Shown: positions 1 to 10,041, counted from the first letter of the stretch. The stretch: DNA of 64,000 nucleotides from Dysgonomonas sp. 25 (GCF_010501075.1 NZ_QVMN01000007.1:1-64000); one strand, 5' to 3'. Notes: generated from the letters alone by a model not told the origin. Made by a program: numbers and translations.

Positions 1-2
1 GA

Positions 3-29
3 AAAGAGATAGATTTAAGCGTGTAGTAC
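3..29 (+). other. 16S leader arm of the rRNA processing stem
   Basis: Bases 3-12, 13-20 and 21-29 are complementary, in order, to 1713-1722, 1702-1709 and 1689-1697 downstream of the 16S gene (9 Watson-Crick pairs plus one G-U, then 8, then 9). Only a 3-nt and a 4-nt bulge on the downstream side interrupt the stem. Stems that loop out 16S are the usual substrate of RNase III in bacteria. The window begins inside this arm, so the promoter is probably outside. Confidence 0.75.
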
Positions 30-128
30 AGATTGTTTGTATTTCGGTATAAATAATCGACAAGTATCAATTCTTAAAAGGATAAAAGAACCAGAGCCAA
101 TCAAAGGATTAAGAAAAAAGTAAAATAT

Positions 129-1659
<1,531 letters not shown>

Positions 1660-1688
1660 CTGGAGATGACTCTGGTCGAGATACTTGA

Positions 1689-1722
1689 GTACTACACACT
1701 TGCTTAAATCAACTATTTCTTT
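1689..1722 (+). other. 16S trailer arm of the rRNA processing stem
   Basis: This is the downstream arm pairing with bases 3-29: 1689-1697 with 21-29, 1702-1709 with 13-20, and 1713-1722 with 3-12. It shows that the 16S transcript has both flanks needed for precursor processing even though no 23S gene follows. Confidence 0.75.
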
Positions 1723-1744
1723 AACTAATATGACGATATAAAAG

Positions 1745-1780
1745 AAAGTCTGTAATTCTAACGAGTTACAGACTTTTTTT
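1745..1780 (+). terminator. Intrinsic terminator after 16S, probably bidirectional
   Basis: Stem AAAGTCTGTAA (1745-1755) pairs perfectly with TTACAGACTTT (1766-1776) over a 10-nt loop, followed on the plus strand by a T run to 1780. On the minus strand the same hairpin is followed by TTTCTTTT-like sequence, so it may also end the minus-strand gene that stops at 1793. Confidence 0.85.
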
Positions 1781-1792
1781 GTTTCTGATTTC

Positions 1793-4108
1793 TTAAAACG
1801 GATAACCTATCCCGAAGTGCCATGCCATGCGCGACCATGCCGGACGGTGTATCACAAGGCGGTCGCCTATTTCGCGCGAAGGGTCGTAAGCCCTGACACC
1901 CGTATCTAAGCGGAGCAGGAGGAAGCCTAAATCGAAGCGTATCCCCAAGCCGTAGGCAACGGCTATCTCTTTGTAGAAGTTGCTGAATTTGAAATGTCCG
2001 TTTGGCTGTTCCTCGTAATCCTTTACAGTCCAGATGTTACCGGCATCCACAAAGCCTGCCAGTTCGAACATACTGCCTAACTTGTGGCGGGATTCGATGC
2101 TCGTTAAAAATAGGATATCCCCCGTTTGATTGACAAAATCGTTCGTTACCCCGTTCCTTTTGCGGTACGAACCCGGTCCGAGTGAGCGAGTGTTCCACCC
2201 CCGGATGCTGTTTGCTCCCCCTGCAAAGAACCTGCGTTCGTATGGCAGGATATTCGAATTGCCGTAAGGATAGGCAAAGCCGATTCCGATATGGTAGGCG
2301 ACTGTATGGCTGCGCGAAACTGGCAGCGTTTGCGAGAAGTCGGCTGTTCCCTTTACATACTCGGCATAGGAGACGCCGAATAATTTTTTGCTTCCGTCGT
2401 CATCCCTTTTCGCACCATTTATATCTGTTATCAGTCGCGGAAAAGCTCCGGCCACTTCTATCGATGCTCTTGCTCCCGTCGAACGAGGACTTTTTCTGAA
2501 GCGTTGCCTGCCAAAGTAGGAAATAGTATACGTCGTTCCGGCAATCAACTGGTCTTTATAGCTTTCGCGCAATAATTGGTTCGGGTAATTCCCTGTAGAA
2601 TCCGGCTCTATGTACATCTCCTTGAATTTGTCCGACATCCACGGCATACGTACATAATTGACATTTATCAGGTCGAGGTTGTGATGGAAAATCCTTCCTT
2701 TAGTGTCCCATCCATAGCCGACTGCCCCGCTAAAGAACTGCCGGGTATACTCCGGGCGGTGCTGGTTGTTTAGCCCGAGCGAAAATTTAGTCGAAGCGCC
2801 GGTTTGTTCCCTCCATCTCTTTTTCAACCAAGGGAAAAGGAATTGAGGAAATGTCAGGCTTGTTTCTGTACCATATTCGTAATAGTTCTGGTTGAGCAGG
2901 TCGGTACTCTTGCTTCCGGTGATGAATTCGTAAGCTCCTTTGAGCGTTACGGAGAATATCTCGCCTCCATTGAATAAATTCTGATGTTGGTAGGAGACCG
3001 ACGGAGCAATACCTATATCCCCCGCCGAATTTGTCCCTTCGAGGCTCGCTTTGAACCAATGCGCATTGGCAGGCGACAGGATGATGGTGACATTTAATAG
3101 GTTGGCACTATCCTTTTTTATCGGGACGATTTGGATATTTGTTTGCTGTATAGCTCCCAGATTATTGAAATTCTCGTAGGTACGGGAATAAAGGTAGTCG
3201 GAATAATTCATCCCTTTCCACAAATAATTATTTCGCTTCAATGTGCTGTTGCGCAGGAAAGGACGATTCTTATTCTTTATAATACGCATCCCGCTGATAT
3301 AAGTTGTGTCGGGATGCCTGAAATATTGTCCGGCAGGTATTGTATCCCTCACCCTGAATCCTGAAACCACTGTCACATCATTTATCTTGTAACGGGCATG
3401 GGGGAGGCTGTCCGGCGCAGGATAAACATTCAGGTACAAATCAGCCTGATGCGAATTGAGGGTGGTGTCGACTTTGAAATAAACAAAATCCTTCGAAAAG
3501 TTATAATATCCCACATTACGCAAGATATTATTGATGTTTACCCGTTCATTTTCGAGCATCTCCTGATTATAGAGGTCACCTTCGTGCAATAGGGAGATAG
3601 ACGATGCTATACGCTTTGTTATACGGTTCAGTGTGGTATCTTCCACCGTATTGGCGTAGTTGCGTATACGATAAGGTATCCCCGTGGTGATGTTGTAAGT
3701 GACTATCGCTTTCTTTTTTTTGAATTGCTGGGTAGTATCTACTTTTGCCTCCAGATAACCGATATTTTGCATGGCAATCCGTATCTGTTCGGCAGACTTC
3801 GCTGCCTGCTTGGGATTGTAAATAACGGGCTCGCTCCCAATCTTGCGGATAGTGCGGTTTATCCATTTGGTCGTATCTTTCCCTGCCAGGCTGTGCACTT
3901 TCAGCCCTACCTTACCGATGAGTGGCAGGCTTCCGTTCGGTTGCTGTCGAACGTAATCCTCCAACTCGGGAGAAGTTTCTATCTTATTATCACTTTTTAT
4001 TTTTATCTCGTCGAGCAGGTATTTGCCATCAGGGACGTTCTTGGTTGTACTACATGCGCCCAAGATAAAAATCAGAAAAATGAATATAAAATATTTAATG
4101 CTTCTCAT
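1793..4108 (-). CDS. tamL: TamL-type BamA/TamA-family outer-membrane lipoprotein
   Basis: A 771-residue Omp85-superfamily protein. The N terminus is a lipoprotein signal (hydrophobic residues 4-18, lipobox LGAC with Cys19), which separates Bacteroidota TamL from proteobacterial TamA. A POTRA-like region rich in YNPKQAAKS/AEQI-type segments follows. The C-terminal half is a 16-strand-type barrel with the family's substrate-loop motif seen as FFAGGANSIRGW near residue 650. The last residue is Phe, as expected of a BAM-inserted barrel. Known role of the family: assembling proteins or moving lipids at the outer membrane with TamB; no tamB lies in the window. A promoter TTG-N19-TTATTTTG is visible just upstream on the minus strand. 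Confidence 0.9.
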   Translation of the reverse strand: MRSIKYFIFIFLIFILGACSTTKNVPDGKYLLDEIKIKSDNKIETSPELEDYVRQQPNGSLPLIGKVGLKVHSLAGKDTTKWINRTIRKIGSEPVIYNPKQAAKSAEQIRIAMQNIGYLEAKVDTTQQFKKKKAIVTYNITTGIPYRIRNYANTVEDTTLNRITKRIASSISLLHEGDLYNQEMLENERVNINNILRNVGYYNFSKDFVYFKVDTTLNSHQADLYLNVYPAPDSLPHARYKINDVTVVSGFRVRDTIPAGQYFRHPDTTYISGMRIIKNKNRPFLRNSTLKRNNYLWKGMNYSDYLYSRTYENFNNLGAIQQTNIQIVPIKKDSANLLNVTIILSPANAHWFKASLEGTNSAGDIGIAPSVSYQHQNLFNGGEIFSVTLKGAYEFITGSKSTDLLNQNYYEYGTETSLTFPQFLFPWLKKRWREQTGASTKFSLGLNNQHRPEYTRQFFSGAVGYGWDTKGRIFHHNLDLINVNYVRMPWMSDKFKEMYIEPDSTGNYPNQLLRESYKDQLIAGTTYTISYFGRQRFRKSPRSTGARASIEVAGAFPRLITDINGAKRDDDGSKKLFGVSYAEYVKGTADFSQTLPVSRSHTVAYHIGIGFAYPYGNSNILPYERRFFAGGANSIRGWNTRSLGPGSYRKRNGVTNDFVNQTGDILFLTSIESRHKLGSMFELAGFVDAGNIWTVKDYEEQPNGHFKFSNFYKEIAVAYGLGIRFDLGFLLLRLDTGVRAYDPSREIGDRLVIHRPAWSRMAWHFGIGYPF

Positions 4109-4125
4109 ACTTAATTAATGAAACG

Positions 4126-4155
4126 CAAAATAACAATAAAAAGTTTGAGAGTCAA
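4126..4155 (-). promoter_or_regulatory. Promoter for the TamL gene
   Basis: Read on the minus strand: TTG (4155-4153), 19 nt, then TTATTTTG (4133-4126), one mismatch to the Bacteroidota -7 box TAnnTTTG. Predicted transcription start near 4122, giving a leader of about 14 nt before the ATG at 4108. Confidence 0.5.
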
Positions 4156-4635
4156 CTTAAATTTGCGCTAAAATTTTCAGTCAGACTCTGGCAAAAGGTT
4201 TGGCCGCGACAATAAATTTTTTCTGGTGATTCTGCTGCCTATGGCTTTTTCTTATTGTCTACCTTTTGCCGGTCGATCCCCAGTGCATTCGGGACATAGA
4301 TAACCGCATGGTTCGTGCCGTGCGTTTTTTTAACATTTAATTTTATTTTCTTTCCTCAGGCGGTTCAAGGCTGACGCTCGTCCCCCAAGAAAGAGCGGAA
4401 AGGCTTGAATGCGCCGTTGTCTGAAATCCTGCTCTTTTTCTCTTTCTTTTTTCTTTTATTTATTTTCTTTTTTCTTTCTCTTTTTTGGAAACGAAAGAAC
4501 AAGAAAATATTTCTTTCTTTTGCTACTTTTCTTTCTTTACCGGGTGGCGCATGAAAAATATTTTTGTTAAAAAATTAATTATTCCCAACCAAAATTATCT
4601 ATGCTTCGGAAGCGGGATATATCCGCGTAATTATG
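4156..4635. other. Gene-free stretch with terminator-like hairpins and a pyrimidine-rich tract
   Basis: No convincing gene is visible. The segment contains a plus-strand hairpin plus T run at 4305-4331 (listed separately) and a second imperfect hairpin (4388-4396 with 4431-4439) running into a nearly pure C/T tract at 4432-4486. On the minus strand a frame of about 37 codons ends near 4240; it lacks a supported start and has nothing recognisable. Confidence 0.5.
4305..4331 (+). terminator. Intrinsic terminator with no plus-strand gene in front of it
   Basis: CGCATGG (4305-4311) pairs with CCGTGCG (4318-4324) over a 6-nt loop (one U-G pair), followed directly by seven T. Everything upstream on the plus strand back to the 16S terminator is antisense to the TamL gene, so this hairpin ends either an unseen small RNA or antisense transcription. 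Confidence 0.6.
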
Positions 4636-4660
4636 TATCTTCGCAATGATTTTGGATGAT

Positions 4661-5437
4661 ATGACAAAGACGATTTCGATCAACGGCGTAAATGTCCGCT
4701 ACAAAGAAACTGGCGAGGGACAACCCATTGTGTTGCTGCATGGATGGGGCTGTTCGCTGGATATTTTTGCCCGGATGCAGAAAATGCTCGAGCACGATTT
4801 CAAAGTCTATTCGTTGGATTTTCCGGGATTCGGACAAAGCGACGAGCCGCCTGTGGCATGGGGCATGGAGGAATATACGCAACTGTTCGAATCGTTTGTC
4901 AGGGAGTTGAAAATCGAAAATCCTATCTTGCTGGGACACTCGTTTGGCGGGCGCGTATCGATTATTTATGCTTCGCGGAACAAGGTACACAAGGTGGTTT
5001 TGGTGGATGCGGCAGGCGTAAAACCGTCGCGCAGCCTGAAATATTACCTGAAAGTTTATTCGTTTAAGCTCTATAAAAAATTGTTGCCACTATTGGTTGG
5101 TAAGCGAAAAGCAAATCAAAAAATTGAGGCGTACCGCAACAAAGCCGGTTCGTCCGACTACAACTCCGCATCGCCGATGATGAAAAAGGTGCTGATAAAG
5201 GTTGTGAATGAAGATTTGAGGCATTTTATGCCGAAGATAGAAGCGCCTACGCTTTTGCTTTGGGGCGAAAACGATACGGCAACCCCCGTAAAAGATGCGC
5301 AGAAGATGGAAAAGCTGATTAAAGGTTCGGGCTTGGTTGTTTTCAAAGGAGCAGGACATTATAGTTTTCTGGATGCAGCTTTCCAGTTCGATGCGGTGCT
5401 GAATAGTTTTTTAGAAAAAGATAAACAAAAGAAATAA
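4661..5437 (+). CDS. Alpha/beta-hydrolase fold protein
   Basis: A cytosolic alpha/beta hydrolase of about 258 residues. Counting from an alternative upstream ATG at 4646, the oxyanion motif HGWG is at 32-35, the nucleophile elbow GHSFGG has Ser99, and the acid and base of the triad are likely Asp210 (WGEND) and His238 (GAGH). I prefer the ATG at 4661 because a -7-like box TATCTTCG at 4636-4643 would start transcription at about 4647, after the upstream ATG. The substrate cannot be told from sequence. The membrane MurF-like gene starts 8 nt after the stop, so the two are probably co-transcribed and this hydrolase may act in cell-envelope metabolism (inference from position only). Confidence 0.85.
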   Translation: MTKTISINGVNVRYKETGEGQPIVLLHGWGCSLDIFARMQKMLEHDFKVYSLDFPGFGQSDEPPVAWGMEEYTQLFESFVRELKIENPILLGHSFGGRVSIIYASRNKVHKVVLVDAAGVKPSRSLKYYLKVYSFKLYKKLLPLLVGKRKANQKIEAYRNKAGSSDYNSASPMMKKVLIKVVNEDLRHFMPKIEAPTLLLWGENDTATPVKDAQKMEKLIKGSGLVVFKGAGHYSFLDAAFQFDAVLNSFLEKDKQKK

Positions 5438-5445
5438 AGAAAAAA

Positions 5446-7041
5446 ATGTCTCTTCTGTATTTTTTATATCCCTTCTTATTGATTATTGTATTTGTATTTT
5501 ACTCGCTTGTTGCGCTAAAATATGAATTGCACATGATGCAGCAGAACTCATACCGTAACGAACGCTACTTGAAGTGGTTGAAGCGGGATTTTTTCAGTTT
5601 TAGCCGTATAATGGATTTTGTTTGCTTGATTCTATTATTTTCCGCTGAATTTTTCCTTTCCTCATCCATCTATATGATAATGGCAGGGACGATAGGCGCA
5701 ATCTTATTGGTGAAAGCAATTATTATATTGAAGCGTAAGTCGAAGAAGCCTTTAGTTTTCACTGCCCGTGCAAAACGTTTGTATATTGCCGCCTGCGTAT
5801 TGCTTTTAGTTATAGATTATATTTTATCTATTCCTTTCCGCTCGAATGTTTTTTTTGCATTAATGTTGATGGCTTGGCTTTCGTTTGCCGTCATCATGCT
5901 GGCAGTCATTGTGATGCAGCCGATAGAATCGTCTATCAACAGAGGCTACTACAACGATGCCAAACGCATCCTTGCCGGAATGCCCGACCTGAAAATAATC
6001 GGCATCACAGGCAGTTATGGCAAGACAAGCACGAAACACTATCTGTATCGCATGCTTTCGGAGAAATACAATGTACTGATGACGCCGGGTAATTTCAATA
6101 CTACGTTAGGCGTAATCCGCACGGTGCGCGAACATATGAAGCCCTATCACAATGTTTTCATCTGTGAGATGGGGGCGAAGCAGTTGAACGATATCAAAGA
6201 GATTTGCGACTTGGTGAATCCGCATATCGGTATCATCACGGCAGTAGGCGAGCAACATTTGGAGTCGTTCAAGACGATAGAAAATATCCAAAAAACGAAA
6301 TTCGAATTGGTTGACGCCTTGCCGAAAGACGGCTTAGCTGTTTTGAATGCCGATTTCCCATATGTAGCCAATCGCCCCGTATCGAATGTAGACAAGGTTG
6401 CTTACTATTCGATGGAAGAAAATAATCCGAAAGCTGAATATTGGATAGCCAATGTTTCGTACAGCGCCGAAGCTACCCGCTTCGACATCAAAAACAAATC
6501 GGGCGATTCCGAGACATTCGAGACGAAACTGATAGGCAGCTACAACCTTTCCAACTTGCTGGCGGGCTATATCGTTTCCAAAGAGCTGGGACTAACCACG
6601 CAGGAGATAAAGTACGCCATGGCTCAGATAGAGCAGGTAGAACACCGCCTCAGCCTGAAATATACGGCCGCCGGATTTACTATCCTCGACGATGCTTATA
6701 ATTCTAACCCATATGGCGCGCGCATGGCGATGGAAGTTATCAAAAGCTTCACGACAGGTAAGCGGATTGTGGTTACACCCGGTTTTATCGAATTGGGTGA
6801 TAAGCAGTACGAACTCAACTACGAGCTGGGCAAACAGATGGCTTCGTCGTGCGATTTTGCTATCGTGGTGGGTGAGTATAATCGCGCAGCACTGACCAAC
6901 GGTTTGAAAGATGCCGGATTTGCAATCGAAAATCTTTACGAAGCTCCGACATTCAATGATGCAACATTGAAATTGCAGACAATAATTACACGCGGCGATG
7001 TGGTCTTGTACGAGAACGATTTGCCGGATGTGTTTAAATAA
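5446..7041 (+). CDS. murF: MurF-like Mur ligase with N-terminal membrane domain
   Basis: This 531-residue protein has about 160 residues of membrane domain: hydrophobic segments near 3-23, 55-72, 76-96, 112-130 and 135-157. A Mur-ligase domain follows. The ATP P-loop GITGSYGKTST is at 186-196, the VGEQHLESF / TKFEL region corresponds to the Mur carbamylated-Lys segment, and LDDAYNSNPYGAR is typical of MurF. MurF joins D-Ala-D-Ala to UDP-MurNAc-tripeptide. Typical MurF is about 450 residues and soluble, so the membrane part is an add-on. A D-Ala-D-Ala ligase gene lies 1.1 kb downstream, which fits the pathway. Whether it is the only MurF or a paralogue cannot be seen here. Confidence 0.85.
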   Translation: MSLLYFLYPFLLIIVFVFYSLVALKYELHMMQQNSYRNERYLKWLKRDFFSFSRIMDFVCLILLFSAEFFLSSSIYMIMAGTIGAILLVKAIIILKRKSKKPLVFTARAKRLYIAACVLLLVIDYILSIPFRSNVFFALMLMAWLSFAVIMLAVIVMQPIESSINRGYYNDAKRILAGMPDLKIIGITGSYGKTSTKHYLYRMLSEKYNVLMTPGNFNTTLGVIRTVREHMKPYHNVFICEMGAKQLNDIKEICDLVNPHIGIITAVGEQHLESFKTIENIQKTKFELVDALPKDGLAVLNADFPYVANRPVSNVDKVAYYSMEENNPKAEYWIANVSYSAEATRFDIKNKSGDSETFETKLIGSYNLSNLLAGYIVSKELGLTTQEIKYAMAQIEQVEHRLSLKYTAAGFTILDDAYNSNPYGARMAMEVIKSFTTGKRIVVTPGFIELGDKQYELNYELGKQMASSCDFAIVVGEYNRAALTNGLKDAGFAIENLYEAPTFNDATLKLQTIITRGDVVLYENDLPDVFK

Positions 7042-7045
7042 TATT

Positions 7046-7087
7046 AGGGTAGTCTGCTATCTAATAAACTACCCAATAAACTACCCT
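7046..7087. repeat. Tandem 12-bp repeats plus inverted half-site upstream of the Fic gene
   Basis: AATAAACTACCC occurs twice in perfect tandem (7063-7074 and 7075-7086). An inverted copy of the core, AGGGTAGT at 7046-7053, mirrors ACTACCCT at 7080-7087. The array sits 17-58 bp upstream of the -7 box of the Fic gene, a usual operator position. Confidence 0.7.
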
Positions 7088-7103
7088 GATTGGAAATAAT
7101 TGC

Positions 7104-7111
7104 TATCTTTG
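7104..7111 (+). promoter_or_regulatory. -7 box of the Fic gene promoter
   Basis: TATCTTTG matches the Bacteroidota TAnnTTTG box exactly, 7 nt before the ATG at 7119. No good TTTG is found at the expected distance, so expression may depend on a protein at the 7046-7087 repeats. The very short distance to the ATG implies a very short leader. Confidence 0.5.
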
Positions 7112-7118
7112 TAAAGCT

Positions 7119-8063
7119 ATGGCATATATTCCTCCTTATCAAATAACACCCAGAATAATCGACCTCGTTTCGCAGATAAGTGAGGCTATCGGCAGTTTCT
7201 ACGGGCAGGAAGATTTACGCTTACATCGGGTAAACAGGATAAAAACCATTCAAGGCTCTCTTGCTATTGAAGGGAATACCTTGACTACCGACCAAATCAC
7301 TGCTATTCTGGAAGGAAAGCCGGTTATCGCTCCGATAAATGAGGTGCAGGAAGTAAGAAATGCTATTAAAGCCTATCAATTACTCGACGAGCTGAATCCG
7401 TATTGTGTAGACGACTTGCTAAAAGTTCATCTGGCTATGGAAGCCGGATTGATTGATGATGCAGGGCACTTCCGTGCGAAAGGCGTCGGTGTGGCGTCGG
7501 GCGACGATATTATCCATTATGCTCCACCGGCAGAACGGGTGCCGCAACTGATACAAGATTTGTTCGATTGGTTGAGCAGAACGGATGAGCATCCGCTGAT
7601 AAAAAGCTGTGTATTTCATTATGAGTTCGAATTTATCCATCCTTTTTCGGATGGTAACGGGCGAACGGGGCGGCTTTGGCAAACGCTTATTCTTAGCCGG
7701 TGGCGTGCTATTTTCAAGGATCTACCTATCGAAAATATTGTTTATAAATACCGTAAAGAGTATTATGAAGCAATTGCTATCAGTGGCGGAGAAAGTGGTT
7801 GTACACCGTTTATTGAATTTATTCTGGAAGTCATTAACGAGACGTTAGCCATGGAAAAAGCGATTCCTCACACCACTCGCGATAGGATATTGGCGCAAAT
7901 GCGTAATAATCCTAAAATCACCCGCAACGAGTTGGCCGCTATATTGAATTTAACAGCAGACGGTATTAAGTATCATTTGCAAAAAATGACCAAAGAAGGC
8001 CTTATTATCCATCGCGGATCGCCCCGAAATGGATATTGGGAGGTCGTAAATGATTTGCCGTAA
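7119..8063 (+). CDS. Fic-domain protein with C-terminal winged helix
   Basis: A 314-residue Fic-family protein. The catalytic motif is intact: HPFSDGNGRTGR at 174-185 with His174. An inhibitory-helix motif of the (S/T)xxxE(G/N) type, SLAIEG at 47-52, lies N-terminal, which marks a class II Fic enzyme with built-in autoinhibition. Residues about 252-312 form a winged helix-turn-helix (RNELAAILNLTADGIKYHL), so the protein can probably bind DNA. Family role: transfer of AMP or another nucleotide part onto target proteins; the target is unknown. It sits between the MurF-like and Ddl genes with its own promoter. The tandem repeats just upstream are a natural candidate for autoregulation through its winged helix. 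Confidence 0.92.
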   Translation: MAYIPPYQITPRIIDLVSQISEAIGSFYGQEDLRLHRVNRIKTIQGSLAIEGNTLTTDQITAILEGKPVIAPINEVQEVRNAIKAYQLLDELNPYCVDDLLKVHLAMEAGLIDDAGHFRAKGVGVASGDDIIHYAPPAERVPQLIQDLFDWLSRTDEHPLIKSCVFHYEFEFIHPFSDGNGRTGRLWQTLILSRWRAIFKDLPIENIVYKYRKEYYEAIAISGGESGCTPFIEFILEVINETLAMEKAIPHTTRDRILAQMRNNPKITRNELAAILNLTADGIKYHLQKMTKEGLIIHRGSPRNGYWEVVNDLP

Positions 8064-8107
8064 TGATATTTCTATCTTTTTAGGGCTGCTTTCATCTCTT
8101 TAAATAT

Positions 8108-8115
8108 TACTTTTG
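8108..8115 (+). promoter_or_regulatory. -7 box of the ddl promoter
   Basis: TACTTTTG matches TAnnTTTG exactly, 56 nt before the ddl start; no clear TTTG 19-20 nt upstream. Confidence 0.4.
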
Positions 8116-8171
8116 CAAAAGCGTTTAAGAAACGAACAATTATTAAAAGGAATATATAAACAAACAATTAT

Positions 8172-9365
8172 ATGAAAACGAATGTAGGCGTATTTTTCGG
8201 TGGATGTTCGGTCGAACACGAAATATCGATAATCTCTGCTTTGCAGGCAATCAATGCTTTCGATACGGCAAAATATACGGTGACACCTGTATATATGACC
8301 AAAAAGGGTACATGGTACACCGGCCCGGCATTGCTCGAAGTGGATAATTACCGCGATACCGAGGCTTTGCTCAAGAAATGTACGCAAGTCTACCTCCGCC
8401 CCGAACTGGGGAACGGAACACTCTACACCGCTAAAAAGAAACTGTTCGGTTCGGACGAATATGCCCGATTGGATATAATCTTCCCGGTATTGCATGGTAC
8501 AAATGGCGAGGACGGTTCTTTCCAGGGATTGTTGGAACTGATTGGCCTGCCGTATGTCGGTTGCCCGCCGTTGGCTTCGGTGAACGGGATGGATAAAATC
8601 ACGATGAAAATGATTCTGCGCGAATGTAATATTCCCGTTGTCGATTTTCAGTGGTTTACCGATAAACAGTGGTTTACACACAAAGACGAACTGATAGCGA
8701 AGATAGAAGATACATTAGGCTATCCCGTTATTGTGAAGCCTGCCAATTTGGGTTCGAGTGTCGGCATTTCGCGGGCACAAGACCGCACGGCGCTGATCAA
8801 AGCGGTGGATATGGCCGTTAAATTTTCGGCGCGTATCATTGTAGAGCATATGGTTGTCGATTTGAAGGAGATTAACTGTTCAGTATTGGGCAACAACTTC
8901 GAATGCATCACTTCGGTATGCGAAGAGCCGGTGAAGACGGACGAAATATTGAGCTATACGGATAAGTATATGGGTGGCAGCAAAAACTCCGGCCCATCCA
9001 AAGGGATGCAAAGTACACAGCGTAAGATTCCTGCCGATCTTTCATCCGAAATGTCGGAAACCATTCGCAGCTATGCCGCCGAAACTTTCCGCGTATTGTC
9101 GTGCGACGGCGTTTCGCGTATCGACTTCATCGTGGACGAAAAGACCAACGATATCTATGTGAACGAAATCAATACAATACCCGGTTCGCTTTCTTTCTAT
9201 CTGTGGGAGGCTACCGGATTGAGCTTCGATAAACTGATGGATAAGCTGATAGATTTAGCGCTCAAGCGCAATCGCGATGCTTCGCTGAAAACGACAAGCT
9301 ACGATGCCAATATCTTCAACCTGAAAGGGGGCGCCAAAGGCGGCAAGTTCGGAGCGAAGAGATAA
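8172..9365 (+). CDS. ddl: D-alanine--D-alanine ligase
   Basis: A 397-residue ATP-grasp ligase making the D-Ala-D-Ala dipeptide for peptidoglycan. Motifs in order: GGCSVEHEISIISA at 10-23 (substrate-binding Glu), HGTNGEDGSFQGLLELIG near 116-133, the ATP-grasp segment YPVIVKPANLGSSVGIS, and the metal-binding NEINTIPGS near the C terminus. The omega loop has SYTDKY; its last Tyr aligns with the Tyr that goes with D-Ala rather than D-lactate specificity. The protein is longer than most Ddl (320-370), from an extended loop after SYTDKY and a Lys/Gly-rich tail. It likely supplies the MurF-like ligase encoded upstream. Confidence 0.95.
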   Translation: MKTNVGVFFGGCSVEHEISIISALQAINAFDTAKYTVTPVYMTKKGTWYTGPALLEVDNYRDTEALLKKCTQVYLRPELGNGTLYTAKKKLFGSDEYARLDIIFPVLHGTNGEDGSFQGLLELIGLPYVGCPPLASVNGMDKITMKMILRECNIPVVDFQWFTDKQWFTHKDELIAKIEDTLGYPVIVKPANLGSSVGISRAQDRTALIKAVDMAVKFSARIIVEHMVVDLKEINCSVLGNNFECITSVCEEPVKTDEILSYTDKYMGGSKNSGPSKGMQSTQRKIPADLSSEMSETIRSYAAETFRVLSCDGVSRIDFIVDEKTNDIYVNEINTIPGSLSFYLWEATGLSFDKLMDKLIDLALKRNRDASLKTTSYDANIFNLKGGAKGGKFGAKR

Positions 9366-9372
9366 TAAAAAA

Positions 9373-9399
9373 AATCCGGCCTTTCGAGCCGGATTCTTT
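9373..9399 (+). terminator. Intrinsic terminator of ddl
   Basis: AATCCGGC (9373-9380) pairs with GCCGGATT (9388-9395) over a 7-nt loop, followed by CTTTGTTT. On the minus strand the stem is followed by a T run, so it can also end the convergent lipoprotein gene stopping at 9415. Confidence 0.8.
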
Positions 9400-9414
9400 G
9401 TTTATCGTCATTTG

Positions 9415-10041
9415 TCAATCGTTTTCATGTTCTGTATCGGTGACATTACCTTTCATATCGAAATATACTGTCGCTTTCTTTTTGCGGTCGTCTTTGTCCT
9501 GCACAACCATGAATAACGTATTTTCGGCATCTTCGTCCTTCTCCATTTTAAAGCTTTGCACATAGCATTTATCTTCGGCATAGCCCGATGCTTCAATGGC
9601 TTTCTTATACATATTTTCGAATTCCGAGAACGGAGGCATTTCGCTTTGCTTGAAGAGGTACTCTTTGTACTCGTCGTATGCCAGGTCTTTGCGTCCGCCT
9701 CTGCCTGTATGCTCGTAGATAGTGATTTCGCTCGGGCTACCCCAACCCGTTTCGAAATTGTAGTAGTACTCAGCCATCTTATCTACACTTTTCGATGTGC
9801 GCAAGGTGATCTCGAAAGTGGAAGTACCTGTGTAGCCTTCGTAGCTTCCCGGCTTGAAAGTACCCGACATTTCGTATATTTCGGGATCTTCTACGCCGCA
9901 AGTCTTAGATATTTGCTCGAAAAGTAGCTGGTAATCTTTGCCCGGAGGGATGCTGTAGTGTTCTTTTGTTACTCCATTACACGATTGAAGTGCTAAAATG
10001 CTCAGGGTAATAATTGCTAATTTAAATAGTGTCTTTTTCAT
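9415..10041 (-). CDS. Lipoprotein of unknown function
   Basis: A 208-residue predicted lipoprotein: signal segment KLAIITLSILAL with lipobox LQSC (Cys21). The mature part is hydrophilic, with repeated charged stretches and a C-terminal strand-rich segment (KATVYFDMKGNVTD). I do not recognise a family. It is monocistronic, with its own promoter at 10085-10115 on the minus strand, and it shares a terminator with ddl. No conserved catalytic pattern is visible. Confidence 0.85.
   Translation of the reverse strand: MKKTLFKLAIITLSILALQSCNGVTKEHYSIPPGKDYQLLFEQISKTCGVEDPEIYEMSGTFKPGSYEGYTGTSTFEITLRTSKSVDKMAEYYYNFETGWGSPSEITIYEHTGRGGRKDLAYDEYKEYLFKQSEMPPFSEFENMYKKAIEASGYAEDKCYVQSFKMEKDEDAENTLFMVVQDKDDRKKKATVYFDMKGNVTDTEHEND

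Noticed and set aside
4230-4345. Minus-strand frame of about 37 codons containing HAVIYVPNALGIDRQ
   Set aside because: No start codon with a promoter, an in-frame stop just upstream, and no family I can name; noted only within the gene-free stretch.
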